The notes under the pieces are model-generated. The model did no database searches. It saw nothing but the letters and a program-made list of their open reading frames with translations, and was not told where the DNA came from. The position numbers were made by a program, and so were the translations under genes. DNA of 64,000 nt, from NCBI GenBank assembly GCA_029846755.1, contig JARWBI010000006.1:1-64000 (forward strand). The letters are read 5' to 3'. Shown piece after piece: positions 45,369-52,419 of this stretch; position 1 is the first letter of the stretch, and each line of letters opens with the position of its first letter. Origin of the DNA: Falsirhodobacter flavus (lineage in GTDB: Bacteria; Pseudomonadota; Alphaproteobacteria; Rhodobacterales; Rhodobacteraceae).

Positions 45369-45395
45369 GGGTGCTATTCTTTTCTATCAGCACCC
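45369..45395 (+). promoter_or_regulatory. Hairpin immediately before the RpiR ribosome site
   Basis: A perfect 7-bp repeat, GGGTGCT (45369-45375) with AGCACCC (45389-45395), encloses a 13-nt pyrimidine-rich loop. Its 3' arm runs into the CCGGAGG ribosome site of the regulator gene. It may modulate translation or be a second protein-binding dyad. Confidence 0.4.
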
Positions 45396-45406
45396 GGAGG
45401 TGACGG

Positions 45407-46255
45407 ATGGCTTCAAGACTGGTCCTGCGGATTCAGGAAAACTACGACCGGCTGACGGCGGGCGAGCAGAAGCTGGCGCAGCTGATCCTTGACCGGCAGG
45501 ACGATATCCTGACCTTTCCCGCGACCGAGATCGCGCGACTGGCGGGCGTGTCCAAGGCGACCGCCGCGCGGTTCTTCCAGCATCTGGGTTACAGCGATTT
45601 CAACGAGGTGAAGGCCCAGGCGCGAGAGGAACGCGACCGCACCGCCCCATACGAGATGTCGTTGGCCCAGTCGGGACAGGTCGCGATGGGCCGCACCATC
45701 GGCGCACATCTGGATCTGGAGTTGAAGAACCTGACCCGCACGTTCGAGGAGATGCGCTCCGATACCCTTGCCGCCGCGACCGACCTGATCGCCGACGCGC
45801 CGCGCATCTGGGTTCTGGGGCTCGGCCTGGACGAAGGGCTTGCGCGCTATGCCCGGCTGCAACTGGCGCGACTGCGCCACGGGGTGCTGCTGCTGGGCAT
45901 CGGCCAAAGCGCATTGGCTGAGGAGCTGGCGATGCTGGGGCCGAAAGATGTGCTTTTGCTCATCACCCTGCCCCCGCATGCCGCCATGCTGAAACCGCTG
46001 CTTTCCTATGCCCGCACGAGCCGCCTGTCGATCGTGACCCTGACCGACCGCGGCTCGCTGTTGGAGCTTCAGCGCCTGTCCGACGTGGTGCTGCCCTGCC
46101 ATGTCGCCAGTTTTGGGCTCGGACCGTCCAACACGGCGCTGGCCAGTGTGATCCGGCTTCTGGCGCTCAGCTATGCCGCGAAGGCAGGGGCATCCGCGCT
46201 TCAACGCAGCGACATCATCGCGGCGATCAAGGAAGAGATCATGGATATGTCCTGA
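45407..46255 (+). CDS. RpiR-family transcriptional regulator
   Basis: 282 aa. The N-terminal HTH_6 domain (YDRLTAGEQKLAQLILDRQ to GVSKATAARFFQHLGYSDFNEVK) is followed by a SIS domain (RIWVLGLGLDEGLARY, DVLLLITLPPHAAMLKPLL, TDRGSLLELQRLSDVVL). RpiR proteins usually sense phosphosugars or related metabolites. It is divergent from the ABC/COG0212 operon with the triple half-site operator between. GGAGG lies 5-6 nt before ATG 45407. The end overlaps the convergent LuxR gene by 17 bp. Confidence 0.92.
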   Translation: MASRLVLRIQENYDRLTAGEQKLAQLILDRQDDILTFPATEIARLAGVSKATAARFFQHLGYSDFNEVKAQAREERDRTAPYEMSLAQSGQVAMGRTIGAHLDLELKNLTRTFEEMRSDTLAAATDLIADAPRIWVLGLGLDEGLARYARLQLARLRHGVLLLGIGQSALAEELAMLGPKDVLLLITLPPHAAMLKPLLSYARTSRLSIVTLTDRGSLLELQRLSDVVLPCHVASFGLGPSNTALASVIRLLALSYAAKAGASALQRSDIIAAIKEEIMDMS

Positions 46256-46646
46256 CCGCGGCCCGCCGCGGCTGGAACTTGCGCGCCATGGCGAACGCGG
46301 CGGCGGCCGTCCGCGTCCTGACCCCAAGCGCGCGCAAAAGCGCCGAGACATGGACGCGCACGGTCGACGGCGAAATGCTTAGCCGCCGTGCGATGGTCTT
46401 GTTGGTATGCCCCTCGACCAGCAGCTCCAGAACGTCGCGCTGTCGCCCCGACAGCCGTTCAAGAGCAGCTTCGGGCCCCGCGGTCTGTTCGGGCGGTGGC
46501 GCGATCACGATCACCTCGGCTTCGGGGTGCAGCAGCTCGATGATCTGGCGCATGTCGTTGCGAAAGGCCGGATTGGCATTGGCGATGATGATCCTCGTGC
46601 GGATATCCTCGTCGGTATCGGGCGTCACCTGTTCCTTCACGGGCAT
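46239..46646 (-). CDS. Short LuxR/NarL-type regulator with truncated receiver-like N-terminus
   Basis: 135 aa. Residues about 65-122 are a LuxR/GerE HTH (ERLSGRQRDVLELLVEGHTNKT, then SPSTVRVHVSALLRALGV). The N-terminal about 50 residues (IRTRIIIANANPAFRNDMRQIIELLHPEAEVIVI) look like the first beta-alpha-beta of a receiver, but the phospho-acceptor half is missing. AAAGGAG abuts the ATG at 46646, so a GTG at 46640 may be the true start. It is divergent from the bacteriocin cluster and a plausible regulator of it. Confidence 0.8.
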   Translation of the reverse strand: MPVKEQVTPDTDEDIRTRIIIANANPAFRNDMRQIIELLHPEAEVIVIAPPPEQTAGPEAALERLSGRQRDVLELLVEGHTNKTIARRLSISPSTVRVHVSALLRALGVRTRTAAAAFAMARKFQPRRAAVRTYP

Positions 46647-46702
46647 CTCCTTTGGGAATCTGGAAGAAAGTCGACGTCGTTGAAAAGGTGGCGCAATTTG
46701 CC

Positions 46703-46732
46703 GCGATCAGCAGCCCGGTTTGCCCTGATCGC
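46703..46732. promoter_or_regulatory. Inverted repeat between luxR-like gene and peptide genes
   Basis: GCGATCAG (46703-46710) and CTGATCGC (46725-46732) are perfect complements separated by 14 nt. It lies 57 bp upstream of the short LuxR gene start (minus strand) and 200 bp upstream of the first peptide gene. It is a candidate binding site for autoregulation. Confidence 0.45.
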
Positions 46733-46782
46733 ACGTGAAGGGCGATTCCCCGCGCATTTCCGCGATGCAGAAACACCCGTTT

Positions 46783-46800
46783 TTGGCGAGTTCTCGCCAA
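46783..46800. promoter_or_regulatory. 18-bp dyad, candidate LuxR-type operator for the bacteriocin cluster
   Basis: TTGGCGAG-TT-CTCGCCAA has perfect 8-bp arms around two bases, an 18-bp dyad like classical LuxR-family boxes. It is in the 285-bp gap between the regulator and the first peptide gene, 132 bp before ATG 46932. No T-tract follows, so a terminator is unlikely. The promoter itself is not clear. Confidence 0.55.
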
Positions 46801-46931
46801 TCCAAGCCCTTATTCGCGCCTGTTTAAGCCATTTGTCCTAGTGCATAGGCCATCAGGCCGAATGGGCCTCTGCCCGGAATCGAGGCTTCATGTCCGTGGG
46901 TCGCCACAAACGCGACCGGATGGAGAGAGCC

Positions 46932-47096
46932 ATGAACCATATCGCAGAACTGAGCGCGGATCAGATCGACAGCGTTTCGGGCGGGGCACTGGACGGGATC
47001 CGCCCGCTTCCGTTGCCGCCGGTCGCGCTGCCCTTCCCGCTGCCCCGCCTGCCGCAGCCGCTTCCGATCCCGCGTCCGCGTCTGCCGCTGGTCTGA
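46932..47096 (+). CDS. Proline-rich double-glycine leader peptide (putative bacteriocin precursor A)
   Basis: 54 aa. Residues 1-18 (MNHIAELSADQIDSVSGG) are a class II double-Gly leader, cleaved by C39 peptidases after GG. The 36-residue core begins ALDGIRPLPLPPVALPFPLP and ends PRPRLPLV; it has 13 prolines and 4 arginines with alternating Pro-Leu or Pro-Arg, and just one acidic residue. This composition resembles animal proline-rich antimicrobial peptides. GGAGAG lies 5-10 nt before ATG 46932. It is the first of five tiny genes ahead of the exporter. Confidence 0.8.
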   Translation: MNHIAELSADQIDSVSGGALDGIRPLPLPPVALPFPLPRLPQPLPIPRPRLPLV

Positions 47097-47113
47097 TGCA
47101 GGAGGACGAGGCC

Positions 47114-47230
47114 ATGCTGGTCGAACTGGACGCCGCGCAGATCGAGACGGTCTCGGGCGGTCTGGTCGGCCCCATCGTTCCACCGATTTATCCGCCGATC
47201 CTCTGGGTCATCCAGAAGCTCGCCGGATAA
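47114..47230 (+). CDS. Short proline-rich leader peptide (putative bacteriocin precursor B)
   Basis: 38 aa. The leader is MLVELDAAQIETVSGG (16 residues) with the same ELx4-IETVSGG pattern as precursor A. The 22-residue core begins LVGPIVPPIY, has PP pairs at core positions 7-8 and 11-12, and ends WVIQKLAG; it is very hydrophobic with a single Lys. AGGAGG at 47101-47106 favours ATG 47114 over an in-frame ATG at 47096 that overlaps the precursor A stop. Small size and leader make coding likely despite being too short for usual gene finders. Confidence 0.75.
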   Translation: MLVELDAAQIETVSGGLVGPIVPPIYPPILWVIQKLAG

Positions 47231-47278
47231 AGACCGCCCCCCTCCGGGGCAAAACCTTGGCAACGCGAAGGAGATGCC

Positions 47279-47485
47279 ATGCTTGCCGAAAACACCCAAG
47301 TGAAACTGGTCGAAACCGAAGCCGAGCTGATCGAACTGGACAGCTTCGAGGTCGATGAAGTGTCCGGCGCGGTCATTCCCGTGGCGGTGGTCGCCGCGAT
47401 CAAGATCGGGGCCGCCGTGACCGGAACCGCCGCTGCGGGCGCGGGCATCGGATTCGGCATCGGATACTGGGCCAACCGCGACTGA
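47279..47485 (+). CDS. Class II microcin-like leader peptide (putative bacteriocin precursor C)
   Basis: 68 aa. A longer, acidic leader of 31 residues ends LIELDSFEVDEVSGA, with Gly-Ala in place of Gly-Gly. The 37-residue core has VIPVAVVAAIKIGAA followed by a glycine-rich helix GAGIGFGIGYWANRD, the GxxxG-type membrane motif of class II bacteriocins. AAGGAG lies 5-6 nt before ATG 47279. The C-terminal GIGYWANRD matches the ends of genes at 47507 and 47660. Confidence 0.78.
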   Translation: MLAENTQVKLVETEAELIELDSFEVDEVSGAVIPVAVVAAIKIGAAVTGTAAAGAGIGFGIGYWANRD

Positions 47486-47506
47486 TCCACTGGACGGAGA
47501 TTTGAG

Positions 47507-47647
47507 ATGTCTATGCCAACGATAGTGGCCGTCGGGGGGCTGACGCTTGTGTTCTTCATCGCCCTGTTCGGCGGTTACGGCGTCGGCTCGGATGCCGCCA
47601 AGCGCGACAACCTCGCAGGCGCTCGGATCGAGAACACCGAAAACTGA
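47507..47647 (+). CDS. Leaderless single-helix peptide related to the C/E bacteriocins
   Basis: 46 aa. It has no double-Gly leader: an N-terminal hydrophobic helix (TIVAVGGLTLVFFIALFGGY) is followed by GVGSDAAKRDN, which parallels the C-terminal motif of precursors C and E (FGYMVGKDRAERDN). It may be an immunity peptide that mimics the bacteriocin core in the membrane, or a leaderless bacteriocin. GGAG lies 8-10 nt before ATG 47507. It sits between precursor genes C and E. Confidence 0.65.
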   Translation: MSMPTIVAVGGLTLVFFIALFGGYGVGSDAAKRDNLAGARIENTEN

Positions 47648-47659
47648 AGGAGAGAGACG

Positions 47660-47836
47660 ATGAACGATCTGACCATTCACGAACTGGACGACGCGAACAT
47701 CGACGCAGTCTCGGGCGGGGTGCTTCCCGTGGCCTGGGCCATCGCGGCTGTCTTCACCGGGGCGGGCGCAGGCGGCGTCACCTTCGGCTATATGGTCGGC
47801 AAGGACCGGGCCGAGCGCGACAACCGCGCCAACTGA
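47660..47836 (+). CDS. Class II microcin-like leader peptide (putative bacteriocin precursor E)
   Basis: 58 aa. The leader is MNDLTIHELDDANIDAVSGG (20 residues). The 38-residue core has a hydrophobic, glycine-rich stretch (VFTGAGAGGVTFGYMVG) and a charged end KDRAERDNRAN. AAGGAGAGAG precedes ATG 47660. Leader, core length and position match class II microcin precursors. A UUCG-capped hairpin follows before the export genes. Confidence 0.8.
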   Translation: MNDLTIHELDDANIDAVSGGVLPVAWAIAAVFTGAGAGGVTFGYMVGKDRAERDNRAN

Positions 47837-47843
47837 TCCGGGC

Positions 47844-47861
47844 GGGGCGCTTCGGCGCCCC
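47844..47861 (+). terminator. UUCG-tetraloop hairpin between peptide and exporter genes
   Basis: GGGGCGC (47844-47850), loop TTCG, GCGCCCC (47855-47861): a very stable hairpin 8 bp after the last peptide stop and 23 bp before the adaptor ATG. It lacks a T-run, so partial termination or 3'-end protection of the peptide mRNA is more likely than full termination. This would give more peptide than exporter. Confidence 0.55.
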
Positions 47862-47884
47862 TTCCCCATTTCGCAGGACATGAC

Positions 47885-49147
47885 ATGAGCGACGAGAGAA
47901 AGCCCACGCCGCTGTTTCGCCAGCAGGCGGTGCAATACCAGTCCCGCGCACTGGACGGCGAAGTGCTTCTGTCGCTGTCGATGCGGATGCGTGTGCTGAT
48001 CGCGCTGGCGGTTGCCATCATCGTCGGCGCGGTGATCTTCGCCACTACCGCCACCTACGCCCGGATGGAGACGGTGCCGGGCTGGGTCGTGCCCGAAGGC
48101 GGGCTGATCCGCGTGACCGCCCGCAATGGTGGCGTGATCGAGGAACTGCCGATCCGCGAGGGCGACACCGTCGCTGCCGGGCAGTCCATGGCCAAGCTGC
48201 GCCTGTCGTCGGATCTGGATACAGGCAATGTCGGCCAGATGCTGGAGACGCAGCTTCGCACCCAGATCGAGGCGGTCCGTGCCTCGGCGGAAGCCGAGCG
48301 CGAAAAGCTGATCGCCGAGGAACAGAGCCTGCGCTCGCAAAGGGATGCGATGCAGCGCGAGTTGGACCAGTCGCGGGGCCGGATCGCGATGATGACCGAA
48401 CGGGTGGACCTGATGCAATCCAACGCCGAACGCGTCCGCACCATCGCCGATCGCGGCTATGCCAGCACCAAAAGCGTCGAGGAAGCCGCGATGGGCGTGC
48501 TGGTCGCGGAACAGGAACTGGTCGACACCCGCGCCAGCGTCATGGCGATGGAACGGCAGATCGACCAGATCGACGCCGAACTTCACGTCCTGCCCATTTC
48601 CATCCGCGCCGCCGATGCGCAGGCGCGGGCCAGTCAGGCTCAACTGGCGCAGCAGGGGACCGAGATGGCCGTGCAGAACACCTATCACGCGGGCGCGACC
48701 GTCGCGGGCCGCGTCGTCGCCGTGCCCGTCGCGCGCGGGCAGACCGTGGCCGCCCAGCAGGTGCTGGCCGTCGTCACCCCCGAAGGATCGACGCTGGAGG
48801 CCGAACTCTATGTCCCCTCCCGCTCTGCCGGGTTCATCACCGAAGGGCAGGAGGTGCAGTTGATGTATCAGGCCTTCCCATACCAGAAATTCGGCGCCGC
48901 CGAGGGGGCCGTCCGCAGCGTCTCGCGCACCGTGCTCGCCCCGAGCGAGGTGGCCATTCCAGGGCTGGAGGTGAACGAGCCGGTGTTCCGCGTGAAGGTG
49001 GAACTCGACCGCGATGCGGTGACCGCTTACGGCCAGGACATCCCGGTGCAGCCGGGGATGCTTCTGTCGGCCAGCATCGTGATCGACCGCCGCACGCTGG
49101 TCGAATGGCTGCTTGATCCGATCTATGCAGTGGGGCGTCTGGGATGA
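47885..49147 (+). CDS. HlyD/CvaA-type membrane fusion protein of the bacteriocin exporter
   Basis: 420 aa. A cytosolic N-terminus (to about 34) precedes one membrane helix (about 36-56), then a lipoyl/barrel part (VVPEGGLIRVTARNGGVIEELPIREGDTVAAGQ), a long coiled coil (about 115-255) and the second lipoyl half (VAGRVVAVPVARGQTVAAQQ). It bridges the inner-membrane ABC exporter to an outer-membrane TolC-type channel, which is not in the window. It is coupled to the exporter gene by an ATGA overlap. Confidence 0.92.
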   Translation: MSDERKPTPLFRQQAVQYQSRALDGEVLLSLSMRMRVLIALAVAIIVGAVIFATTATYARMETVPGWVVPEGGLIRVTARNGGVIEELPIREGDTVAAGQSMAKLRLSSDLDTGNVGQMLETQLRTQIEAVRASAEAEREKLIAEEQSLRSQRDAMQRELDQSRGRIAMMTERVDLMQSNAERVRTIADRGYASTKSVEEAAMGVLVAEQELVDTRASVMAMERQIDQIDAELHVLPISIRAADAQARASQAQLAQQGTEMAVQNTYHAGATVAGRVVAVPVARGQTVAAQQVLAVVTPEGSTLEAELYVPSRSAGFITEGQEVQLMYQAFPYQKFGAAEGAVRSVSRTVLAPSEVAIPGLEVNEPVFRVKVELDRDAVTAYGQDIPVQPGMLLSASIVIDRRTLVEWLLDPIYAVGRLG

Positions 49148-51282
49148 GCATTGCCGAGCTGAACTTCATGGGCCGCCGCCGTCTGCCCGAGATTCGCGCC
49201 ACGGAGTCGGCCGAATGCGGGCTGGCCTGCATGGCGATGGTCGGGCGCTATCACGGGCATGACATCGACCTGAACGGGCTGCGGCAGCAATTCTCGCTGT
49301 CATTGACCGGGGCGACGCTGCGCAACCTGATGCAACTGGCCGAGCAGTTGTCCTTGGCCCCACGCGCGCTTCGGGTCGGGCTTCAGGCGCTGAAGGATGT
49401 GCGGCTTCCGGCGATCCTGCATTGGGACTTGAACCATTTCGTCGTGCTGAAATCGATCAGCGCGAAACAGGCGGTCATTCACGACCCCGCCCGCGGCGCA
49501 CGCACCCTGCCCTTGGACGAATTCGCCAACCACTTCACCGGCGTCGTGCTGGAGGTCCAGCCCGCCGAACATTTCCAGAAGGCAGAGGCGAAGATCCCGG
49601 TCAAGCTGACCAGCCTCTGGTCCAGGACCGAAGGCATGGGCCGCGCGATCTTTCAGGTTCTGGCGCTGTCGCTGGTGTTCCAGATCGCGACCTTCGCCAT
49701 GCCCTTCCACATCCAGCTTGTGGTGGACGAGGCAATCGGCCGCGCGGACGGCAGCCTTCTGACCGTGCTGGCGTTGGGCTTCGGCGCGCTGACCGTGATG
49801 CATGCCGCGCTGGAGGCGCTGCGCAACTGGGTCCTGCGGCTTCTGGGCTCGATGATGTCGTTCCAGATCGTCGGCAACATCGTGCGCCACCTGATGCGCC
49901 TGCCGGTCCCGTATTTCGAGAAACGCCATGTGGGCGACATCATGTCCCGCATCGAATCCACCAGCGCGATACAGGATGCGCTGACGCGGGGCATGGTTTC
50001 CGCGATGGTGGACGGGCTGATGGCGGTCATCGCAGCGGGGGTGCTGTTCCTCTATTCGCCAATGCTGGCGGTGGTGGTCATCCTGTCGCTTTTGATGGTG
50101 CTCGGTCTCGGGTTTGCCTTTTATCCTGCCACCCGCGCCGCGACCGAGGAAAACATCGTCACGATGGCCTCCGAACAGTCGCACCTGATCGAGACGGTGC
50201 GCGCCATGCCCACCATCAAGCTGATGGGCGGCGAGACGGAGCGCGAAGGCAAGTGGCGCAACCGTTTCGCCTCGGTCATCAATTCCTCGGTTCGGGTCGG
50301 CAAATACGAGATCACGCTGCGGTTTCTGCAGAACGTGGTGATAGGGGTGCAAACGGTGCTGGTCATCTATCTTGGCGCACGGATGATCCTGAATGCCGAA
50401 GGATTTTCGGTCGGGATGCTGATGGCGTTCCTGTCCTTCCGCCAGACCTTCAGCGACCGTGCGCAGTCCTTAGTGGCCGAGGTGATGCAGTTCCGTCTGC
50501 TGCGCCTGCATCTGGAACGGCTGGGCGATATCGTCACTGCGGAACCGGACGTGGCGCATGTCTCGGGCCGCCCGCAGCGGATGATCGACGTGAAGGGCGG
50601 GATCGACCTGCGGGGCGTGGATTTCCGCTATGGCTCCGGCTCGCCCTTGGTGCTGAAGGACGTGTCGCTGTCCATCGCGCCGGGGGATTTCGTCGCGATC
50701 ACCGGCGCGTCGGGCGGGGGCAAGACCACGCTGGCCAAATTGCTTCTGGGACTGCACCAGCCGGAATCGGGGCAGATCCTTCTGGACGGCCAGCCCGCCT
50801 CGCCCGAGCTATGGAGGGCATGGCGCGGGCAGATCGGCGTCGTCGCGCAGGACGATCAGCTTCTGTCGGGCAGCATCGCCGACAACATCGCTTTCTTCGA
50901 TCCGGAAATGGACATGGAACGCGTCGCCGCCGCCGCTATGGCCGCGCAGGTCCATGACGACATCGCGCGGATGCCGATGCAATACTTGTCGCTGGTGGGT
51001 GACATGGGCTCGGCCCTGTCCGGGGGGCAGCGCCAGCGCGTGCTGCTGGCCCGTGCGCTTTACCGCCGCCCACGGCTTTTGCTGCTGGACGAGGGCACTG
51101 CCAATCTGGACGAATCGACGGAACGGGCGATCGCGGATCTTATCTCCTCGCTTCCCGTGACGCGGATCGTGATCGCCCACCGCCCGGCACTGATCGAACG
51201 CGCATCGCGCTGGTTGCGCGTGGGCGGCGGCGGGGTCGAGGAAGTGCCCAAACGCCCCAGCAAGGTGATCCACACCGCCTGA
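49144..51282 (+). CDS. Peptidase-containing ABC exporter (C39, CvaB-like) for leader peptides
   Basis: 712 aa. Residues 10-135 are a C39 peptidase: Cys25 in ESAECGLACMAM, His98 in LNHFVVL, Asp114 in IHDPARG. The oxyanion-hole Gln, normally six residues before the Cys (CvaB HQTETAEC), is Ala19 here (RATESAEC). A six-helix exporter domain covers about 160-440. The NBD has Walker A TGASGGGKTTLAK, signature LSGGQRQRVLLARAL, Walker B LLLLDEGTANLD and H-loop VIAHRP. It removes double-Gly leaders and exports the peptides encoded upstream. Confidence 0.94.
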   Translation: MSIAELNFMGRRRLPEIRATESAECGLACMAMVGRYHGHDIDLNGLRQQFSLSLTGATLRNLMQLAEQLSLAPRALRVGLQALKDVRLPAILHWDLNHFVVLKSISAKQAVIHDPARGARTLPLDEFANHFTGVVLEVQPAEHFQKAEAKIPVKLTSLWSRTEGMGRAIFQVLALSLVFQIATFAMPFHIQLVVDEAIGRADGSLLTVLALGFGALTVMHAALEALRNWVLRLLGSMMSFQIVGNIVRHLMRLPVPYFEKRHVGDIMSRIESTSAIQDALTRGMVSAMVDGLMAVIAAGVLFLYSPMLAVVVILSLLMVLGLGFAFYPATRAATEENIVTMASEQSHLIETVRAMPTIKLMGGETEREGKWRNRFASVINSSVRVGKYEITLRFLQNVVIGVQTVLVIYLGARMILNAEGFSVGMLMAFLSFRQTFSDRAQSLVAEVMQFRLLRLHLERLGDIVTAEPDVAHVSGRPQRMIDVKGGIDLRGVDFRYGSGSPLVLKDVSLSIAPGDFVAITGASGGGKTTLAKLLLGLHQPESGQILLDGQPASPELWRAWRGQIGVVAQDDQLLSGSIADNIAFFDPEMDMERVAAAAMAAQVHDDIARMPMQYLSLVGDMGSALSGGQRQRVLLARALYRRPRLLLLDEGTANLDESTERAIADLISSLPVTRIVIAHRPALIERASRWLRVGGGGVEEVPKRPSKVIHTA

Positions 51283-51792
51283 CGGCCATCCTTTCCAGCC
51301 GGGCGGGGATTTGCGGATCACCGCCCCAATGATCGCGATATGCCCGCGTGCCAGGTGCAGATAGGGGAGGCCGCCCATGCGCGCGGCGCCTCGTGAAATC
51401 GCGCGCCGTTTTCAGGCAGCCGTTCGTCAGGCAGGCGGTCGATGTCTCCCCAGCACCCGTTTCTGGGTGCGGCGCTTTTCGGCAAGGATGTCGCGATCCA
51501 GCCGGAACTTTGTCAGGATTAAGCATGATAAAGGATCGCGTGTGACCGAAGCGGTATCCGCGGCCGCACCCGTTCCCAAGGCGTGACGGTGGACATCAGG
51601 CGGACCGCATCGCAACTTTCACGTCACAGAAACCGACGTTGCTGTGGCGAAGGGCAAGGATCCCGCCATGCAGGCCGCGTCGCACTTGTGGATACGGCGA
51701 AGGCCGACGGCACCATCGCGGCGTCTTTCACGCGGCACGGGCTGGCACGCGAGCCCCTTTTCGCAAGGGCGCATCGCCCCCATCTGAAGGCG
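51283..51792. other. 510-bp non-coding gap after the bacteriocin operon
   Basis: No convincing gene. A weak inverted repeat, GGGCGG (51301-51306) with CCGCCC (51321-51326), may end the exporter transcript. The stretch around 51505-51550 (TTGTCAGGATTAAGC, then AAAGGA before a GTG-initiated 14-codon frame at 51541) is less GC-rich and could be a promoter or leader region. Nothing further is recognised. Confidence 0.5.
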
Positions 51793-52419
51793 ATGGAACC
51801 CCTCGCACCCCTGCTGGAAGAGGTCCGCGCCTGCCGAAGATGTGCGGACCTGCCGCTTGGCCCCCGTCCGATCCTCAGCATCTCGGCCGAGGCGCGTATC
51901 CTGATCGCCAGTCAGGCACCGGGCACCAAGGCCCATGCGTCGGGCGTTCCCTTCGACGACGCTTCGGGGCGGCGGTTGCGTGACTGGCTAGGGGTCGGGC
52001 CCGATGTGTTCTACGACCCGGCCTGTTTCGCGATCCTGCCTCTGGGTCTGTGTTATCCCGGGCGGCGGGCGGGCGGCGATGCCCCGCCGCGCCGCGAATG
52101 TGCGCCGGTCTGGCGGGATCGGCTTCTGCGGCAAGCGGCGGGCATCCGTCTGACGCTTCTGATCGGATCGCATGCGCAGAACCATGTCCTCGGGCCGGGG
52201 GTGATGACCGAGCGCGTCCGCGACTTCCGCGCCCATCTGCCCGACGTCCTGCCGCTGCCGCACCCCTCGTGGCGGTCGGGCGGATGGATGCGCCGCAACC
52301 CGTGGTTCGAGGATGAGGTGCTTCCCGCCCTGCGCGATGCAGTGCGGGATTTGCTGCCCCCTTTGAAATCTGCCGCCTCAGCCCCATATCCTGACCATGA
52401 TAGAAACTTATTGGGGTAA
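51793..52419 (+). CDS. Uracil-DNA glycosylase superfamily protein
   Basis: 208 aa. N-terminal CRRCADLP is followed by the UDG-fold motif IASQAPGTKAHASGVPFDDASG, equivalent to the GExPGxxE-GxPF loop of family 4/5-like enzymes, with LLIGSHAQNHVLG and the C-terminal LPLPHPSWRSGGWMRRNPWF. It lacks clear extra cysteines placed for an FeS cluster, so it may be a family of UDG-like proteins without proven activity. ATG 51793 is the first start consistent with homology. It overlaps the next gene by 23 bp. Confidence 0.8.
   Translation: MEPLAPLLEEVRACRRCADLPLGPRPILSISAEARILIASQAPGTKAHASGVPFDDASGRRLRDWLGVGPDVFYDPACFAILPLGLCYPGRRAGGDAPPRRECAPVWRDRLLRQAAGIRLTLLIGSHAQNHVLGPGVMTERVRDFRAHLPDVLPLPHPSWRSGGWMRRNPWFEDEVLPALRDAVRDLLPPLKSAASAPYPDHDRNLLG

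Noticed and set aside
46841-47113. Longer N-terminal extension of precursor B in its frame
   Set aside because: It overlaps precursor A in another frame; the AGGAGG before ATG 47114 and the conserved leader fix the start there.
47188-48688. Long minus-strand frame opposite the peptide and HlyD genes
   Set aside because: Antisense to five short genes with good ribosome sites and to a clear HlyD protein; no domain is visible in the antisense translation.
51541-51585. GTG-initiated 14-codon frame with an AAAGGA site
   Set aside because: Too short and without a leader or conserved motif; kept only as a remark in the gap description.
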